A stretch of DNA of 64,000 nt from Borreliella americana (GCF_021043605.1 NZ_JAJNFB010000005.1:1-64000); one strand, 5' to 3'; positions 44,400-54,449 are shown, counted from the stretch's first letter. Translations and numbers: made by a program. Notes: generated from the sequence alone by a model not told the origin.

Positions 44400-45640
44400 T
44401 GTCTAGGAATTTGATAGTAGGTTTAGATGTTGGAACTTCGAAAATTTGTACTGTTGTTGCCGAGGTAAATTTAAATGATCAATTAGAAATAGTTGGAATA
44501 GGCACTAGTATATCAAGAGGAGTTAGGAAGGGAGTTTTAATAAACATTGAGGCGGCTCTTGATTCAATATCTAATTCTATTGAGGCTGCAGAGCTCATCT
44601 CAGGATGTGATATTACATCGCTTTCAGTTTCTATGTCTGGAAGTAGTGTTGAGGGGACTAATTCGCGAGGTGTTGTTGCAATAAATTCAAGAACAAGAGA
44701 AATTAACGAAGAAGATGTTGAAAGGGTAATAGAAGCAGCAAAGGCAATTGTTATTCCAATGGATAGAGAAATTCTTCATGTTATTCCTCAAGAATTTATT
44801 GTAGATGGAATACCCCATATAAAAAATCCAATAGACATGATGGGTATTCGTCTTGAAGGAGAGGTTCATATTATTACAGGATCTAGTTCTTCTAGTCAGA
44901 ATTTAGTCAGATGCGTAAATAGAGCTGGCTTTGCTGTTGATGAGGTTGTTCTTGGGAGTCTAGCTTCATCTTATGCAACTCTTTCTAAAGAAGAGCGTGA
45001 GATGGGGGTTTTGTTTATTGATATGGGCAAAGGGACAACAGATATTATTCTTTATATTGATGGTTCTCCTTATTATACAGGTGTAATTCCTATTGGTGTT
45101 AATAGAGTGACTCTTGATATTGCGCAAGTTTGGAAGGTTCCTGAGGATGTTGCTGAAAATATTAAAATAACAGCGGGCATTGCTCATCCGTCTATTCTTG
45201 AGAGTCAAATGGAAACCGTAATTATTCCAAATCTTGGAACTCGACCTCCTCAAGAGAAAAGTAGAAAAGAGTTGTCTGTAATAATTAATTCAAGACTGAG
45301 AGAAATTTTTGAAATGATGAGAGTGGAAATACTTAAGCGCGGACTTTATAATAAAATTAATGGCGGGATAGTTTTAACAGGTGGAGGAGCTTTATTCCCA
45401 GGTATTTCTAATTTAATAGAAGAAGTATTTAATTATCCTGCAAGAATAGGTTTGCCAATGAGTATTAATGGAATTGGAGAAGAGCATATAGATCCCAAGT
45501 TTTCTTCAGCTCTTGGTCTTGTTCTTTATAAGCATGAGCAGCAAAAATTCAATAAATTAAAGAAGGTAAGCAGTAAAGTTAAAAGAAAAAATAAAATATC
45601 TTCAAAGTTGAAAGGTTGGTTTTTGAAAGAATGGTTTTGA
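44399..45640 (+). CDS. ftsA: Cell division protein FtsA
   Basis: FtsA is the actin-like protein that tethers FtsZ to the membrane. The 413-residue sequence contains IVGLDVGTSKICTVVAEV (phosphate 1), GVLFIDMGKGTTDIILYIDG (phosphate 2) and GIVLTGGGALFPGI (adenosine). The last residues, SKLKGWFLKEWF, are a typical amphipathic membrane-binding helix. Start is GTG, overlapping ftsQ. Confidence 0.97.
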   Translation: MSRNLIVGLDVGTSKICTVVAEVNLNDQLEIVGIGTSISRGVRKGVLINIEAALDSISNSIEAAELISGCDITSLSVSMSGSSVEGTNSRGVVAINSRTREINEEDVERVIEAAKAIVIPMDREILHVIPQEFIVDGIPHIKNPIDMMGIRLEGEVHIITGSSSSSQNLVRCVNRAGFAVDEVVLGSLASSYATLSKEEREMGVLFIDMGKGTTDIILYIDGSPYYTGVIPIGVNRVTLDIAQVWKVPEDVAENIKITAGIAHPSILESQMETVIIPNLGTRPPQEKSRKELSVIINSRLREIFEMMRVEILKRGLYNKINGGIVLTGGGALFPGISNLIEEVFNYPARIGLPMSINGIGEEHIDPKFSSALGLVLYKHEQQKFNKLKKVSSKVKRKNKISSKLKGWFLKEWF

Positions 45641-45661
45641 CCAATCATGGAGGAAGCGTTA

Positions 45662-46861
45662 ATGAAAGATTATAATATGATTGATAGCCATACAAGAAGA
45701 TTTGATTCTACTACAAATCCTACAATTCTTAAGGTGATTGGTGCAGGCGGAGGAGGTAGTAATGCTGTTAATCGTATGATTGAATATGGAGTAAGAGATG
45801 TTGAATTTATTGTGGCCAATACTGATCTTCAGGCTCTTCAAACTTCTATTGCTCCTATAAAAATTGCCCTTGGAGCAAAAGTTACAGCAGGTCTTGGTGC
45901 TGGGGGAAAGCCTGAGATTGGACAAGCCGCAGCAGAGGAAGACATAGATGTTATACGAAACCATCTTTCTGGTGCCGATATGGTTTTTATTACTGCTGGC
46001 ATGGGAGGTGGAACAGGAACCGGAGCAGCTCCAGTTATTGCGCAAGTTGCAAAAGAGCTTGGTATTTTAACAGTTGGAGTTGTAACAAAGCCTTTTAAGT
46101 TTGAAGGTCCTAAGAAGTTGAGGCTTGCCGAGCAAGGAATAAATAACTTAAGAAAGTCTGTAGATACATTGATTATTATTCCAAATCAAAAGCTTTTAAC
46201 TGTTGTTGACAAAAGGACTACCATTAAAGATGCTTTTAAGCGCGCAGATGATGTTCTTAGAATGGGTGTTCAAGGAATTGCAGGGCTTATTATTGAGCAC
46301 GGAGAGGTTAATATTGATTTTGCTGATGTTAAAAGCATTATGCAAGGTCAAGGTGATGCTTTAATGGGAATAGGATATGGTAAGGGCGAAAATAGAGCTG
46401 TTGATGCTGCAACTTCTGCTATTAGTAATCCACTACTTGAGGAAGTTCGTATTGAGGGGTCTAAGGGGCTTCTTGTTAATGTTACTGGTGGAGATGATTT
46501 TTCATTGCTTGAACTTGAAGAGATTATGGGGATAATCACAGTTAGTGTTGATGATGAGGCTACTGTAATATATGGTCATGCTATTAATTCAAATCTTGAA
46601 GATGAGATTTACGTTACAGTTGTTGCTACGGGTTTTGCATCTAAAAAGCAAAAAGAAATGCCTAGTGCACCAGAAAATAATACTTTAAGTTCTAAAGAGT
46701 TTGATACCTTAATGTCAGGCAATCAAAATGTTTCTTCTGGATCTTATGAGCAACAAGATTCTTCTTTTGCGGCAAAGACAAAAAATGTTAATTATTTTGA
46801 TGATGATATTGATGTTCCAACATTTCTTAGAAATTTAAACAAAAAGAGTAGCGATGATTAG
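45662..46861 (+). CDS. ftsZ: Cell division GTPase FtsZ
   Basis: FtsZ forms the cytokinetic ring. I choose the ATG at 45662 because GGAGG lies 8 nt upstream; the ATG at 45647 sits before that site. The 399-residue protein has the tubulin signature GGGTGTG (115-121), the [15 protein letters not shown] nucleotide loop, NTDLQAL and the conserved C-terminal peptide DIDVPTFLR that binds FtsA and other partners. Confidence 0.98.
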   Translation: MKDYNMIDSHTRRFDSTTNPTILKVIGAGGGGSNAVNRMIEYGVRDVEFIVANTDLQALQTSIAPIKIALGAKVTAGLGAGGKPEIGQAAAEEDIDVIRNHLSGADMVFITAGMGGGTGTGAAPVIAQVAKELGILTVGVVTKPFKFEGPKKLRLAEQGINNLRKSVDTLIIIPNQKLLTVVDKRTTIKDAFKRADDVLRMGVQGIAGLIIEHGEVNIDFADVKSIMQGQGDALMGIGYGKGENRAVDAATSAISNPLLEEVRIEGSKGLLVNVTGGDDFSLLELEEIMGIITVSVDDEATVIYGHAINSNLEDEIYVTVVATGFASKKQKEMPSAPENNTLSSKEFDTLMSGNQNVSSGSYEQQDSSFAAKTKNVNYFDDDIDVPTFLRNLNKKSSDD

Positions 46862-47554
46862 ATGAAAATTTTGCCGTTAATAATTCTTTTTAATTTATTT
46901 TTATCTTGTGGTAGTGAATCTAAAGAGAAGTCAAATCTTGGACTTAGATTAAGAGAATTGGAAATTGCGGGTGGTGGATCTGAATCTAAGATTGAGGTTT
47001 ATAAAGAATTTATTGAAAAAGAAGATAAAAATATTTTAAAGATAGTTAATTCTATTGATAAAAAATCTAGATTTTTTAATTTGATTGGTCTTGAATTTTT
47101 TAAGCTTGGTCAGTACGGACCTGCTATTGAATATTTTGCTAAAAATTTAGAAATCAATCCCGATAATTATTTATCTCATTTTTATATAGGTGTTGCTTCT
47201 TATAATTTAGCTAAAAATTTAAGAGTAAAAGATGAAGTTGAAAAATACATAATTCTTGCTGAAAATTCTTTTTTAAAATCACTTTCAATTAGAGATGATT
47301 TTAAAGATTCTCTTTTTGCCATTTCTAATATGTATGTATATGATCTTGACAAACAACTTGAAGCTAAAAATTATTTAAATAAACTTGATGATATGGGTGA
47401 GGACTATTTTGAGTTTTTAATGTTAAGAGGTGCAAATTATTATTCGCTAGGTGATCTTGGTAATGCTATATTGTTTTATGATAAAGCCAGTAAAAAGGCT
47501 TCAACTGAAGAGCAAAAAGAGGGTGTTTCTAGGATCATGAGTAATTTGAAGTAA
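46862..47554 (+). CDS. TPR-repeat lipoprotein
   Basis: The 230-residue protein has a lipoprotein signal ending LFLSC (about residue 16) and then TPR-type helices: YGPAIEYFAKNLEINPDNYL, HFYIGVASYNLAKNL and GDLGNAILFYDKASKKA. It begins directly after the ftsZ stop. Envelope role unknown. Confidence 0.85.
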   Translation: MKILPLIILFNLFLSCGSESKEKSNLGLRLRELEIAGGGSESKIEVYKEFIEKEDKNILKIVNSIDKKSRFFNLIGLEFFKLGQYGPAIEYFAKNLEINPDNYLSHFYIGVASYNLAKNLRVKDEVEKYIILAENSFLKSLSIRDDFKDSLFAISNMYVYDLDKQLEAKNYLNKLDDMGEDYFEFLMLRGANYYSLGDLGNAILFYDKASKKASTEEQKEGVSRIMSNLK

Positions 47555-47560
47555 TTATTT

Positions 47561-48508
47561 ATGATGAAATTGCTTTATATTGATAATTTAAAATTTTTAA
47601 AAGGTAAAGAAAAATTAAAACTTTTTAATAATTTTGATTTTAATGATGTTATTAAATTGACTCAGAAGGACATTGAGTCTTATCTTCTAAAGTCATTTAG
47701 GAGATTGTTTAGATTGCCCGATCTAAAATTAGTAGAATTGCAAGAAAAAGTTATTCAAAGGACAAAGGCCAAAGTTGCTATTCTAGGATCTAAGTTTTAT
47801 CCCAATAAGCTTAAAAGAATTTATGACCCTCCTTTTGCTATTTACTACAAAGGCAATTTGCCAGATTGTTCTTCATTGTCCTGGGCTGTTGTTGGTTCTA
47901 GAAAAATTAGCAAGACTCTTGCTGAGAGGACAAGAGAATTTTCTTCACATCTTGCGAAAAATGATGTAGAGATTGTTTCTGGATTTGCAATTGGAGCAGA
48001 TATTGAAGCTCATATAGCAGCAATAAATGAGAATAAGAGAACATTTGCTGTTATTCCAACAGATATTGATAATATTTATCCTAAGCAAAATAGAAAATAT
48101 GTTTTCAAGCTTTTAGAACAAGGTGGAGGAATAATTACCGAGACTTTGCCATTTGATAAAATTCAAAATTATTTTTTTGCTAAAAGAAATAGATTGATTT
48201 CAGGTCTTTCAGATGCTATTTTTATAACTTATGCGCCTTTGAAATCAGGAGCTTTAATTACAGCTGAACTTGGTCTTGACTTAGGACTTGATGTTTATGT
48301 TTATGATTTAGATTTTTGTGGCGATGGTGCTGTAAAATTGCATGATTTTGGTGCTCAAGAGATAAAAACCGTTAAGGATCTTTATGCTTTATTAAATATT
48401 AAATATGTAGATTCCAATAATATTGAAGATGATTCTAAAGAGTGTTGTGATTGCAAAAATGTATCTGATGTTCTTATTGGAGAACTTTTAAAAGAAGTAT
48501 ATAAATAG
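47561..48508 (+). CDS. dprA: DNA-processing protein DprA/Smf
   Basis: DprA loads RecA on single-stranded DNA during natural transformation, though the gene is widespread in non-competent bacteria. The 315-residue protein has the Rossmann motifs SWAVVGSRKISKTL, VEIVSGFAIGADIEAHIAA, DNIYPKQNRKYV, FFAKRNRLISGLSDAIFITYA and SGALITAELGLDLGLDVYV. The C-terminal winged-helix domain of many DprAs is reduced. There is no clear ribosome site before the ATG. Confidence 0.92.
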   Translation: MMKLLYIDNLKFLKGKEKLKLFNNFDFNDVIKLTQKDIESYLLKSFRRLFRLPDLKLVELQEKVIQRTKAKVAILGSKFYPNKLKRIYDPPFAIYYKGNLPDCSSLSWAVVGSRKISKTLAERTREFSSHLAKNDVEIVSGFAIGADIEAHIAAINENKRTFAVIPTDIDNIYPKQNRKYVFKLLEQGGGIITETLPFDKIQNYFFAKRNRLISGLSDAIFITYAPLKSGALITAELGLDLGLDVYVYDLDFCGDGAVKLHDFGAQEIKTVKDLYALLNIKYVDSNNIEDDSKECCDCKNVSDVLIGELLKEVYK

Positions 48509-48516
48509 GGGGTAAT

Positions 48517-49065
48517 ATGGGTTTTAAAGGAACCACAGTTATTGCAATAAAAAAAAATGGTAAGACTGTGGTGGCAGCAGATGGACAAGTAACTTTTGGA
48601 CATACTGTTTTAAAGAGTAATGCTATTAAAATACGAAAATTGCTTAATGGGAAAATTTTGGCAGGATTTGCAGGTTCAACATCTGATGCAATTACTCTTT
48701 TTGAAAAATTTGAAGAAAAAATCAAAGCAAAAGGTGATGGCTTGATTGACATTAAAAGGGCGGCTGTTGACCTTGCAAAAGATTGGCGTTCTGACAAAAT
48801 ACTTCATAAGCTTGAGGCTATGATGCTTGTTGCTGATTCTAACAATATTCTTTTGATTTCTGGTACTGGTGATGTTGTTGAGCCTGAAGAGGATGTTATT
48901 TCAATTGGCAGTGGTGGCAATTATGCATATTCAGCAGCTCTTGCTTATATGGAGAACAAAAAATTAAGTGCTTTTGAAGTTGCACTTAGATCTTTAAAAA
49001 TAGCAGCAAGAGTGTGTATATATACTAATTCTAACATTGTGCTTGAGGAGATTAAAAATGAATAA
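48517..49065 (+). CDS. hslV: HslV/ClpQ protease subunit
   Basis: HslV is the proteolytic ring of the HslUV protease. After a 5-residue propeptide the mature enzyme starts at Thr6 (GTTVIAIKKNG). Also present are VVAADGQVTFG, KILAGFAGSTSDAI and ISIGSGGNYAYSAALAY, as in the family; 182 residues is normal. AGGGGG overlapping the dprA stop is a strong ribosome site. It overlaps hslU by 8 nt. Confidence 0.97.
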   Translation: MGFKGTTVIAIKKNGKTVVAADGQVTFGHTVLKSNAIKIRKLLNGKILAGFAGSTSDAITLFEKFEEKIKAKGDGLIDIKRAAVDLAKDWRSDKILHKLEAMMLVADSNNILLISGTGDVVEPEEDVISIGSGGNYAYSAALAYMENKKLSAFEVALRSLKIAARVCIYTNSNIVLEEIKNE

Positions 49066-50404
49066 ATTAGAAGAGCACTATATAGTTCCCAAAGATGTAG
49101 TTGCAGAACTTGATAAATATATAATAGGTCAAGACGAAGCTAAAAAATTAGTATCAATTGCTCTTGTTAATAGATATATAAGATCTAGGCTCCCAAAAGA
49201 AATAAAAGATGAAGTAATGCCCAAAAACATTATTATGATTGGGTCAACTGGTATTGGGAAGACCGAGATTGCAAGAAGACTTTCTAAATTAATTAAAGCT
49301 CCTTTTATTAAAGTTGAAGCTACAAAATATACTGAGGTTGGTTATGTTGGTCGTGATGTTGAATCTATGGTTAGAGATTTAATGGGCATTGCAGTTAATA
49401 TGGTAAAAGAAGAGATGTACAGCACCGTAAGAGATGATGCTTTAGTAAGAACAGAGGAGAGAATAGTTGGTAGTCTTTTTAAAGGATCTGGTAATTCTGA
49501 GAATATGGATCCAAATGAAATAAAGGCAGAAGAAAAGGTAAAAGATAAACTTAGGAAAAAGCTTAGAGCAGGTGAGCTTGACGATACTACTATTGAAATA
49601 CAAATTTCTAGTAAAATGCCATTTTCTACAATAGAAATATTTACGGGCGGCAATTTTGAAGAGATTGATATGGGAATTGGCGGGTTGCTGGGCAATATAT
49701 TTGATAGAAAAAAGAAAAGAGAATTGAAGATTAAAAAGGCAAAGGAAATAATATTAGCAGAAGAGCTTGAAAAATTGGTCGATCACGAAAACATTTCAGA
49801 TATTGCAAAATCTAAAGTTGAAAATATGGGAATTATTTTTATTGATGAGATCGATAAAATAGCTGCTAAGAATAGGAGCGGCAATGATGTGTCTAGAGAA
49901 GGAGTTCAAAGAGATATTTTACCAATTATTGAAGGCTCTAAGGTTAATACGAAATATGGAATAGTCGATACTTCTCATATTTTATTTATTGCAGCAGGAG
50001 CATTTAATTTGGCCAAACCTTCTGATTTAATACCAGAGCTTCAAGGAAGATTTCCTATTAAAGTTGAACTTAAAAGTCTAAGCATAGACGATTTGAAAAA
50101 AATTTTAAAACAAACAAAAAATTCTTTAATAAAACAATATGTTGCGATGTTTAAGGTTTATAATTTAGATTTAAAGTTTAGCGAAGAGGCCATAGATAGA
50201 ATTGCAGAGCTTACTTTTAATATGAATCTTGAGAGTGAAAATCTTGGTGCCAGAAGGCTTCATGGTGTTATGGAAAGAGTGCTTGCAGATCTTTTTTTTG
50301 AAGTGCCTGGTAGTAAGTTGAAAAAATTTGAAATAAACTTGGACTATGTTAATAAAAAAATACAAATTAGCGAACAAAAAGATTTAAATTATTATATAAT
50401 TTAG
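49058..50404 (+). CDS. hslU: HslU/ClpY ATPase subunit
   Basis: HslU unfolds substrates and feeds them to HslV. I choose ATG 49058 (MNKLEEHYIVPKDVV) with GAGGAG upstream. The 448-residue protein has Walker A GSTGIGKTE near 55, the GYVGRDVE pore motif, Walker B IIFIDEIDKIA, sensor segments and the C-terminal end needed to activate HslV. The 3' end holds the -10 box of the flgB promoter. Confidence 0.97.
   Translation: MNKLEEHYIVPKDVVAELDKYIIGQDEAKKLVSIALVNRYIRSRLPKEIKDEVMPKNIIMIGSTGIGKTEIARRLSKLIKAPFIKVEATKYTEVGYVGRDVESMVRDLMGIAVNMVKEEMYSTVRDDALVRTEERIVGSLFKGSGNSENMDPNEIKAEEKVKDKLRKKLRAGELDDTTIEIQISSKMPFSTIEIFTGGNFEEIDMGIGGLLGNIFDRKKKRELKIKKAKEIILAEELEKLVDHENISDIAKSKVENMGIIFIDEIDKIAAKNRSGNDVSREGVQRDILPIIEGSKVNTKYGIVDTSHILFIAAGAFNLAKPSDLIPELQGRFPIKVELKSLSIDDLKKILKQTKNSLIKQYVAMFKVYNLDLKFSEEAIDRIAELTFNMNLESENLGARRLHGVMERVLADLFFEVPGSKLKKFEINLDYVNKKIQISEQKDLNYYII
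50395..50400 (+). promoter_or_regulatory. Probable -10 of the flgB motility promoter
   Basis: A perfect TATAAT lies inside the last codons of hslU, about 39 nt before the flgB TTG. The -35 is not obvious. Established work shows a sigma-70 type promoter in front of flgB that is widely used to drive reporter genes in Borrelia. Confidence 0.65.
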
Positions 50405-50438
50405 TTAAAAGCAATTTTAAACAGAGGGGGGTTTCAAT

Positions 50439-50846
50439 TTGAATGATTTTGAAAGATCTGTAGATTTTTCACATAGATATTTAGATGTTCTAAGCTTAAG
50501 ACAAAGTGTTATTTCTGATAATATAGCGAATGTAGATACTCCAAATTTCAAAAGAAGTAAAATTTCTTTTGAGTCAGAGCTTGAAAAAGCTTTTTTAAAT
50601 AAAGATAAAAATGATCTAAACTTAATTAAGTCTAGTGATAAGCACTTGTCTGGGTTTAAAAATCTAAATTATTCAGATATCAAGCCTCACAGAGTTCTTG
50701 ATCATTTTTCAACTATGAATAATAATGGCAATAATGTTGATATTGATTCTGAGGTTAAGGCGCTTGTACAAAACCAAATGATGTATCATCTTATGACTAA
50801 TGTTCAGGCGCATTATTTTAAAAGTATAAATATTGTATTAAAATAA
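50439..50846 (+). CDS. flgB: Flagellar rod protein FlgB
   Basis: FlgB is a proximal rod component in the periplasm. The 135-residue protein starts at TTG behind AGAGGGGGG (7-nt spacing). It shows the rod N-terminal pattern RYLDVLSLRQSVISDNIANVDTPNFKRSK and the C-terminal VQNQMMYHLMTNVQ helix. It is the first gene of the motility operon. Confidence 0.95.
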   Translation: MNDFERSVDFSHRYLDVLSLRQSVISDNIANVDTPNFKRSKISFESELEKAFLNKDKNDLNLIKSSDKHLSGFKNLNYSDIKPHRVLDHFSTMNNNGNNVDIDSEVKALVQNQMMYHLMTNVQAHYFKSINIVLK

Positions 50847-50869
50847 ATTAATATCTTAAGGAATATAAA

Positions 50870-51328
50870 ATGGGATTGTTTTCAAGCATTAATGTAGCTT
50901 CAACGGGATTAACAGCGCAAAGGTTAAGGATTGATGTTATTTCTAATAATATTGCAAATGTTTCTACTTCTAGAACTCCTGATGGTGGGCCTTATAGAAG
51001 GCAAAGGATTATTTTTGCACCAAGGATTAATAATCCTTATTGGAAAGGGCCTTTTATTCCAGATTATCTTGATAATGGCATTGGTCAAGGAGTTAGGGTT
51101 GCTAGCATTGAAAAAGATAAAACTCCATTAAAGTTAAAATATGATCCAACACATCCCGATTCAATAAGTTTTGGGGATAAAAAAGGTTATGTGGAGCTTC
51201 CCAATGTTAATTTAGTTGAAGAAATGGTAGATATGATTTCGGCTTCTCGTGCTTACGAGGCAAATTCTACTGTCATAAATAGTAGTAAGTCTATGTTTAG
51301 AAGCGCGTTAGCTATACTTCAAGGCTAA
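50870..51328 (+). CDS. flgC: Flagellar rod protein FlgC
   Basis: FlgC is a proximal rod protein, 152 residues. The N-terminal SSINVASTGLTAQRLRIDVI with SNNIANV and the C-terminal NLVEEMVDMISASRAYEANS are the usual rod/hook family ends. AAGGAA precedes the ATG. It lies 23 nt after flgB. Confidence 0.96.
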   Translation: MGLFSSINVASTGLTAQRLRIDVISNNIANVSTSRTPDGGPYRRQRIIFAPRINNPYWKGPFIPDYLDNGIGQGVRVASIEKDKTPLKLKYDPTHPDSISFGDKKGYVELPNVNLVEEMVDMISASRAYEANSTVINSSKSMFRSALAILQG

Positions 51329-51342
51329 AGGAGAGATCATTG

Positions 51343-51675
51343 GTGAGAATAGATGCTTTTTTTACAGAAAATAATATTAATTTGGTTAAAAAAAATCCTT
51401 TACATTTTGATGTAAATCTTTTTAATTCTAAAAGTAATGCCAAAGACAATGATATTAAAACTTTTAAGGATGTTTTAATAAATTCGATTACTGATGTCAA
51501 CAAAAGCCAATTAGATGTTTCTAAAGTTACAGAACAAGCTATTCTTAGGCCTAGTAGCATTGATGTTCATGATGTTGTAATAGCGATGTCTAAGGCAAAT
51601 ATGAATTTAAGCATTTTAAAGGCCGTTGTTGAAAGAGGTGTTAAGGCTTATCAAGATATAATCAATGTTCGTTAA
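51343..51675 (+). CDS. fliE: Flagellar hook-basal body protein FliE
   Basis: FliE joins the MS ring to the rod. I choose GTG at 51343 because AAAGGAG stands 8 nt upstream; TTG at 51340 is 3 nt too close. The 110-residue protein ends in the family's conserved helix (HDVVIAMSKANMNLSILKAV with the VKAYQDIINVR end). Confidence 0.94.
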   Translation: MRIDAFFTENNINLVKKNPLHFDVNLFNSKSNAKDNDIKTFKDVLINSITDVNKSQLDVSKVTEQAILRPSSIDVHDVVIAMSKANMNLSILKAVVERGVKAYQDIINVR

Positions 51676-51689
51676 GGAGCCATAAGATT

Positions 51690-53399
51690 TTGAGCAATTT
51701 TTTTACTAATTTTTTTGTTTCAGCTAAAGGAATCTTCAAAAAAGCTAGTACGGTTCAGAAAATAGCCCTGGGATTGATTATTTTTTTTGTGATTCTTGCG
51801 CTTGTTTTTTTAATAGGGTTTTCTACTAAAAGTCAAAGTATTGCTCTTTTTGGAGTTGAAATTAAAGATCAATATCTCCTAGATAGGATATCGCAAAGAC
51901 TTGATAGAGAAAATGTTAAGTATTTTTTGAGTTCCGATGGAAGAATTTATTTAGATGATGAAAAGCTTGCAAAAAAAATGAGAGCAATTCTTGTCAGAGA
52001 AGAGCTTGTGCCTGTTCATATGGATCCATGGGCTTTGTTTGATATTGATAGATGGACCATTACTGATTTTGAAAGAAGCATTAATTTAAGAAGATCTATT
52101 ACAAGAGCAGTTGAACAGCATATTGTGGCTTTAGATGATGTTGATGCTGTTAGTGTAAATCTTGTTATGCCCGAGAAAGCTCTTTTTAAAGAGTCTCAAG
52201 AGCCTGTTAAGGCATCTGTTAGAATTACTCCAAGACCTGGTTCTGATATTATTACCAATAGGAAAAAAGTTGAAGGACTTGTTAAACTTATTCAGTATGC
52301 CATTGAAGGTCTTGAATCTGATAATATTGCTATTGTTGATAATAGCGGAACTATCTTAAATGATTTTTCTAATTTAGGTGGAATAGATAGAATAGACTTG
52401 GCAGAAAAAGAACGCAAGTTAAAGCTTAAGTATGAAGCTATGCTTAGGGGTGAAATCGACTCTGCATTAAGTAAGGTTTTGTCTGTTGATAGATTTATGA
52501 TAGCAAGAGTAAATGTAAAACTTGATACTTCAAAAGAAACCATAGAGTCCAAAGAGTATGCTCCTATTGAGCTTCAATCCCAAGATCCAAAAGCTTCTTA
52601 TAATACTAGAAAAGTAAGTGATTCAACCATTATATCTTCTCAGACTCAAAAAAAAGAATATCAGGGGCAAGGGTATAGTCCTTGGGGACCCCCTGGGCAG
52701 GAAGGAAATACTCCGCCCGAATATCAGGATTTAAGCGATATTACTGGTAAATATAATGAGTCTCAAGAGATCAAAAATGTTGCTTTAAATGAAAAAAAAT
52801 CTACAAGTGAAAAAGAGCCTGCTAGGATTGTAGGTGTTTCTCTTGGTATTTTCGTGGATGGTATTTGGAATTTTGTGTACGATGAGAAGGGGAGTTTCGT
52901 AATAGAAAATGGAATGAGAAAAAGAGAATATAAGCCTATGTCATTAGAAGAAATAAAAAGCATTGAAGATGTTTTGCAAAGTTCTTTTGAATATAAGCCA
53001 GAAAGAGGTGATTCAATAACAGTTAGAAATATATCTTTTGATCGTATGAATGAATTTAGAGAAATAGATGAAAATTATTTTGCAAGTGAAAGGTTTAAAT
53101 ATTTTTTATTTATTGTAAGTGTAGTATTTTCATTATTAATTTTGGTATTTACGATATTTTTTGCTATTTCTAGGGAACTTGAAAGACGAAGACGTCTTAG
53201 AGAAGAGGAATTAGCAAAACAAGCGCATTTAAGACGTCAACAAGCTTTGATGGATGGTGGTGATGATATTGGCGTTGATGATGTTGTTGGTGGGATTAGA
53301 GAAGGTGATGAGCTTCAAAGCAATGCTGAGCTTTTAGCCAGAGAAAAGCCAGAAGATGTTGCTAAGCTTATAAGAACATGGCTTTTGAAAAACGCGTAA
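51690..53399 (+). CDS. fliF: Flagellar MS-ring protein FliF
   Basis: FliF forms the ring in the inner membrane on which the motor is built. The 569 residues have membrane helices at about 21-43 and 466-490, YscJ-type ring domains with LDRENVKYFLSSDGRIYLDD and ALDDVDAVSVNLVMPEKALF, and a cytoplasmic C-terminus (LIRTWLLKN) that binds FliG. Start is TTG behind AAGGAG. Confidence 0.97.
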   Translation: MSNFFTNFFVSAKGIFKKASTVQKIALGLIIFFVILALVFLIGFSTKSQSIALFGVEIKDQYLLDRISQRLDRENVKYFLSSDGRIYLDDEKLAKKMRAILVREELVPVHMDPWALFDIDRWTITDFERSINLRRSITRAVEQHIVALDDVDAVSVNLVMPEKALFKESQEPVKASVRITPRPGSDIITNRKKVEGLVKLIQYAIEGLESDNIAIVDNSGTILNDFSNLGGIDRIDLAEKERKLKLKYEAMLRGEIDSALSKVLSVDRFMIARVNVKLDTSKETIESKEYAPIELQSQDPKASYNTRKVSDSTIISSQTQKKEYQGQGYSPWGPPGQEGNTPPEYQDLSDITGKYNESQEIKNVALNEKKSTSEKEPARIVGVSLGIFVDGIWNFVYDEKGSFVIENGMRKREYKPMSLEEIKSIEDVLQSSFEYKPERGDSITVRNISFDRMNEFREIDENYFASERFKYFLFIVSVVFSLLILVFTIFFAISRELERRRRLREEELAKQAHLRRQQALMDGGDDIGVDDVVGGIREGDELQSNAELLAREKPEDVAKLIRTWLLKNA

Positions 53400-53414
53400 A
53401 AGGTAGTAATTGAT

Positions 53415-54449
53415 ATGGAAGAAAAAAAAGAAAAGGAGATTTTGGATGTTTCTGCTTTAACAGGAAAGCAAAAAGCTGCTATTTTGTTGGTTTCAATAGG
53501 TTCTGAAATCTCTTCTAAAGTGTTTAAGTATCTTTCTCAAGAGGAGATAGAGTCTTTGACATTTGAGATAGCAAAGCTTGAGACAATTACTTCTGAGCTT
53601 AAAGACAATGTTCTTTTAGAGTTTAAAGAATTGATGATGGCTCAAGAATTTATTCAAAAGGGCGGAATTGATTATGCAAGAGAGCTTCTTGAAAAATCTC
53701 TTGGGACTCAAAAAGCAGTTGATATTATTAATAATTTGGGTTCTGCTTTACAGTCTAGACCCTTTGAATTTGTAAGAAGAGCAGATCCTGCAAATATTTT
53801 AAACTTTATTCAGCAAGAACATCCCCAAACAATTGCTTTAATTCTTTCATATCTTGATCCTCAAAAGGCTTCTTTTATTCTCTCTAGTTTACCTACAGAG
53901 GTACAAACCAATGTTGCAAGAAGAATTGCATTAATGGATAGAACTTCTCCTGAGGTTGTAAGAGAGGTTGAGAGAGTTCTTGAGAAAAAACTAGCTTCTC
54001 TTTCTTCAGAAGATTATACATCAGCAGGAGGAGTTGACAATGTTGTTGAGATAATTAATATGGCTGATAGAAAGACAGAGAAGTTTATTATTGAATCTCT
54101 TGAAGAAGAAGATCCGGAGCTTGCAGAAGAGATTAAGAAAAAAATGTTTGTATTTGAGGATATAGTTTTGCTTGATGATAGATCTATACAAAGAGTTTTA
54201 AGAGAAATAGATGGTCAAGAGTTAGCAAAAGCTTTAAAATCTGTAGATATTCCTGTCCAAGAAAAAATTTTCAAAAACATGTCAAAAAGAGCGGCTTCAA
54301 TGCTTAAGGAGGACATGGAATTTTTGGGACCTACTAGGCGAAAAGATGTTGAAGAATCGCAGCAAAAAATTGTTTCTCTTATTAGAAAATTAGAAGAACA
54401 GGGAGAAATAGTTATTTCAAGGGGTGGTGAAGAAGATGTGCTTGTCTGA
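53415..54449 (+). CDS. fliG: Flagellar motor switch protein FliG
   Basis: FliG is the rotor protein that meets the stator. The 344-residue protein contains the N-terminal LTGKQKAAILLVSIG, the middle EHPQTIALILSYLDPQKAS motif and the C-terminal torque helix with charged residues (DDRSIQRVLREIDGQELAKA). From memory Borrelia has two fliG genes, and this operon copy (fliG2) is the main motor one. Confidence 0.96.
   Translation: MEEKKEKEILDVSALTGKQKAAILLVSIGSEISSKVFKYLSQEEIESLTFEIAKLETITSELKDNVLLEFKELMMAQEFIQKGGIDYARELLEKSLGTQKAVDIINNLGSALQSRPFEFVRRADPANILNFIQQEHPQTIALILSYLDPQKASFILSSLPTEVQTNVARRIALMDRTSPEVVREVERVLEKKLASLSSEDYTSAGGVDNVVEIINMADRKTEKFIIESLEEEDPELAEEIKKKMFVFEDIVLLDDRSIQRVLREIDGQELAKALKSVDIPVQEKIFKNMSKRAASMLKEDMEFLGPTRRKDVEESQQKIVSLIRKLEEQGEIVISRGGEEDVLV

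Noticed and set aside
45647-45661. Upstream ATG as the ftsZ start
   Set aside because: The GGAGG lies after this ATG and 8 nt before the next, so the later ATG is preferred.
45659-46045. 128-codon minus-strand frame opposite ftsZ
   Set aside because: Cys/Ser/Asn-rich composition is the mirror of the conserved Gly-rich FtsZ N-terminus; no independent support.
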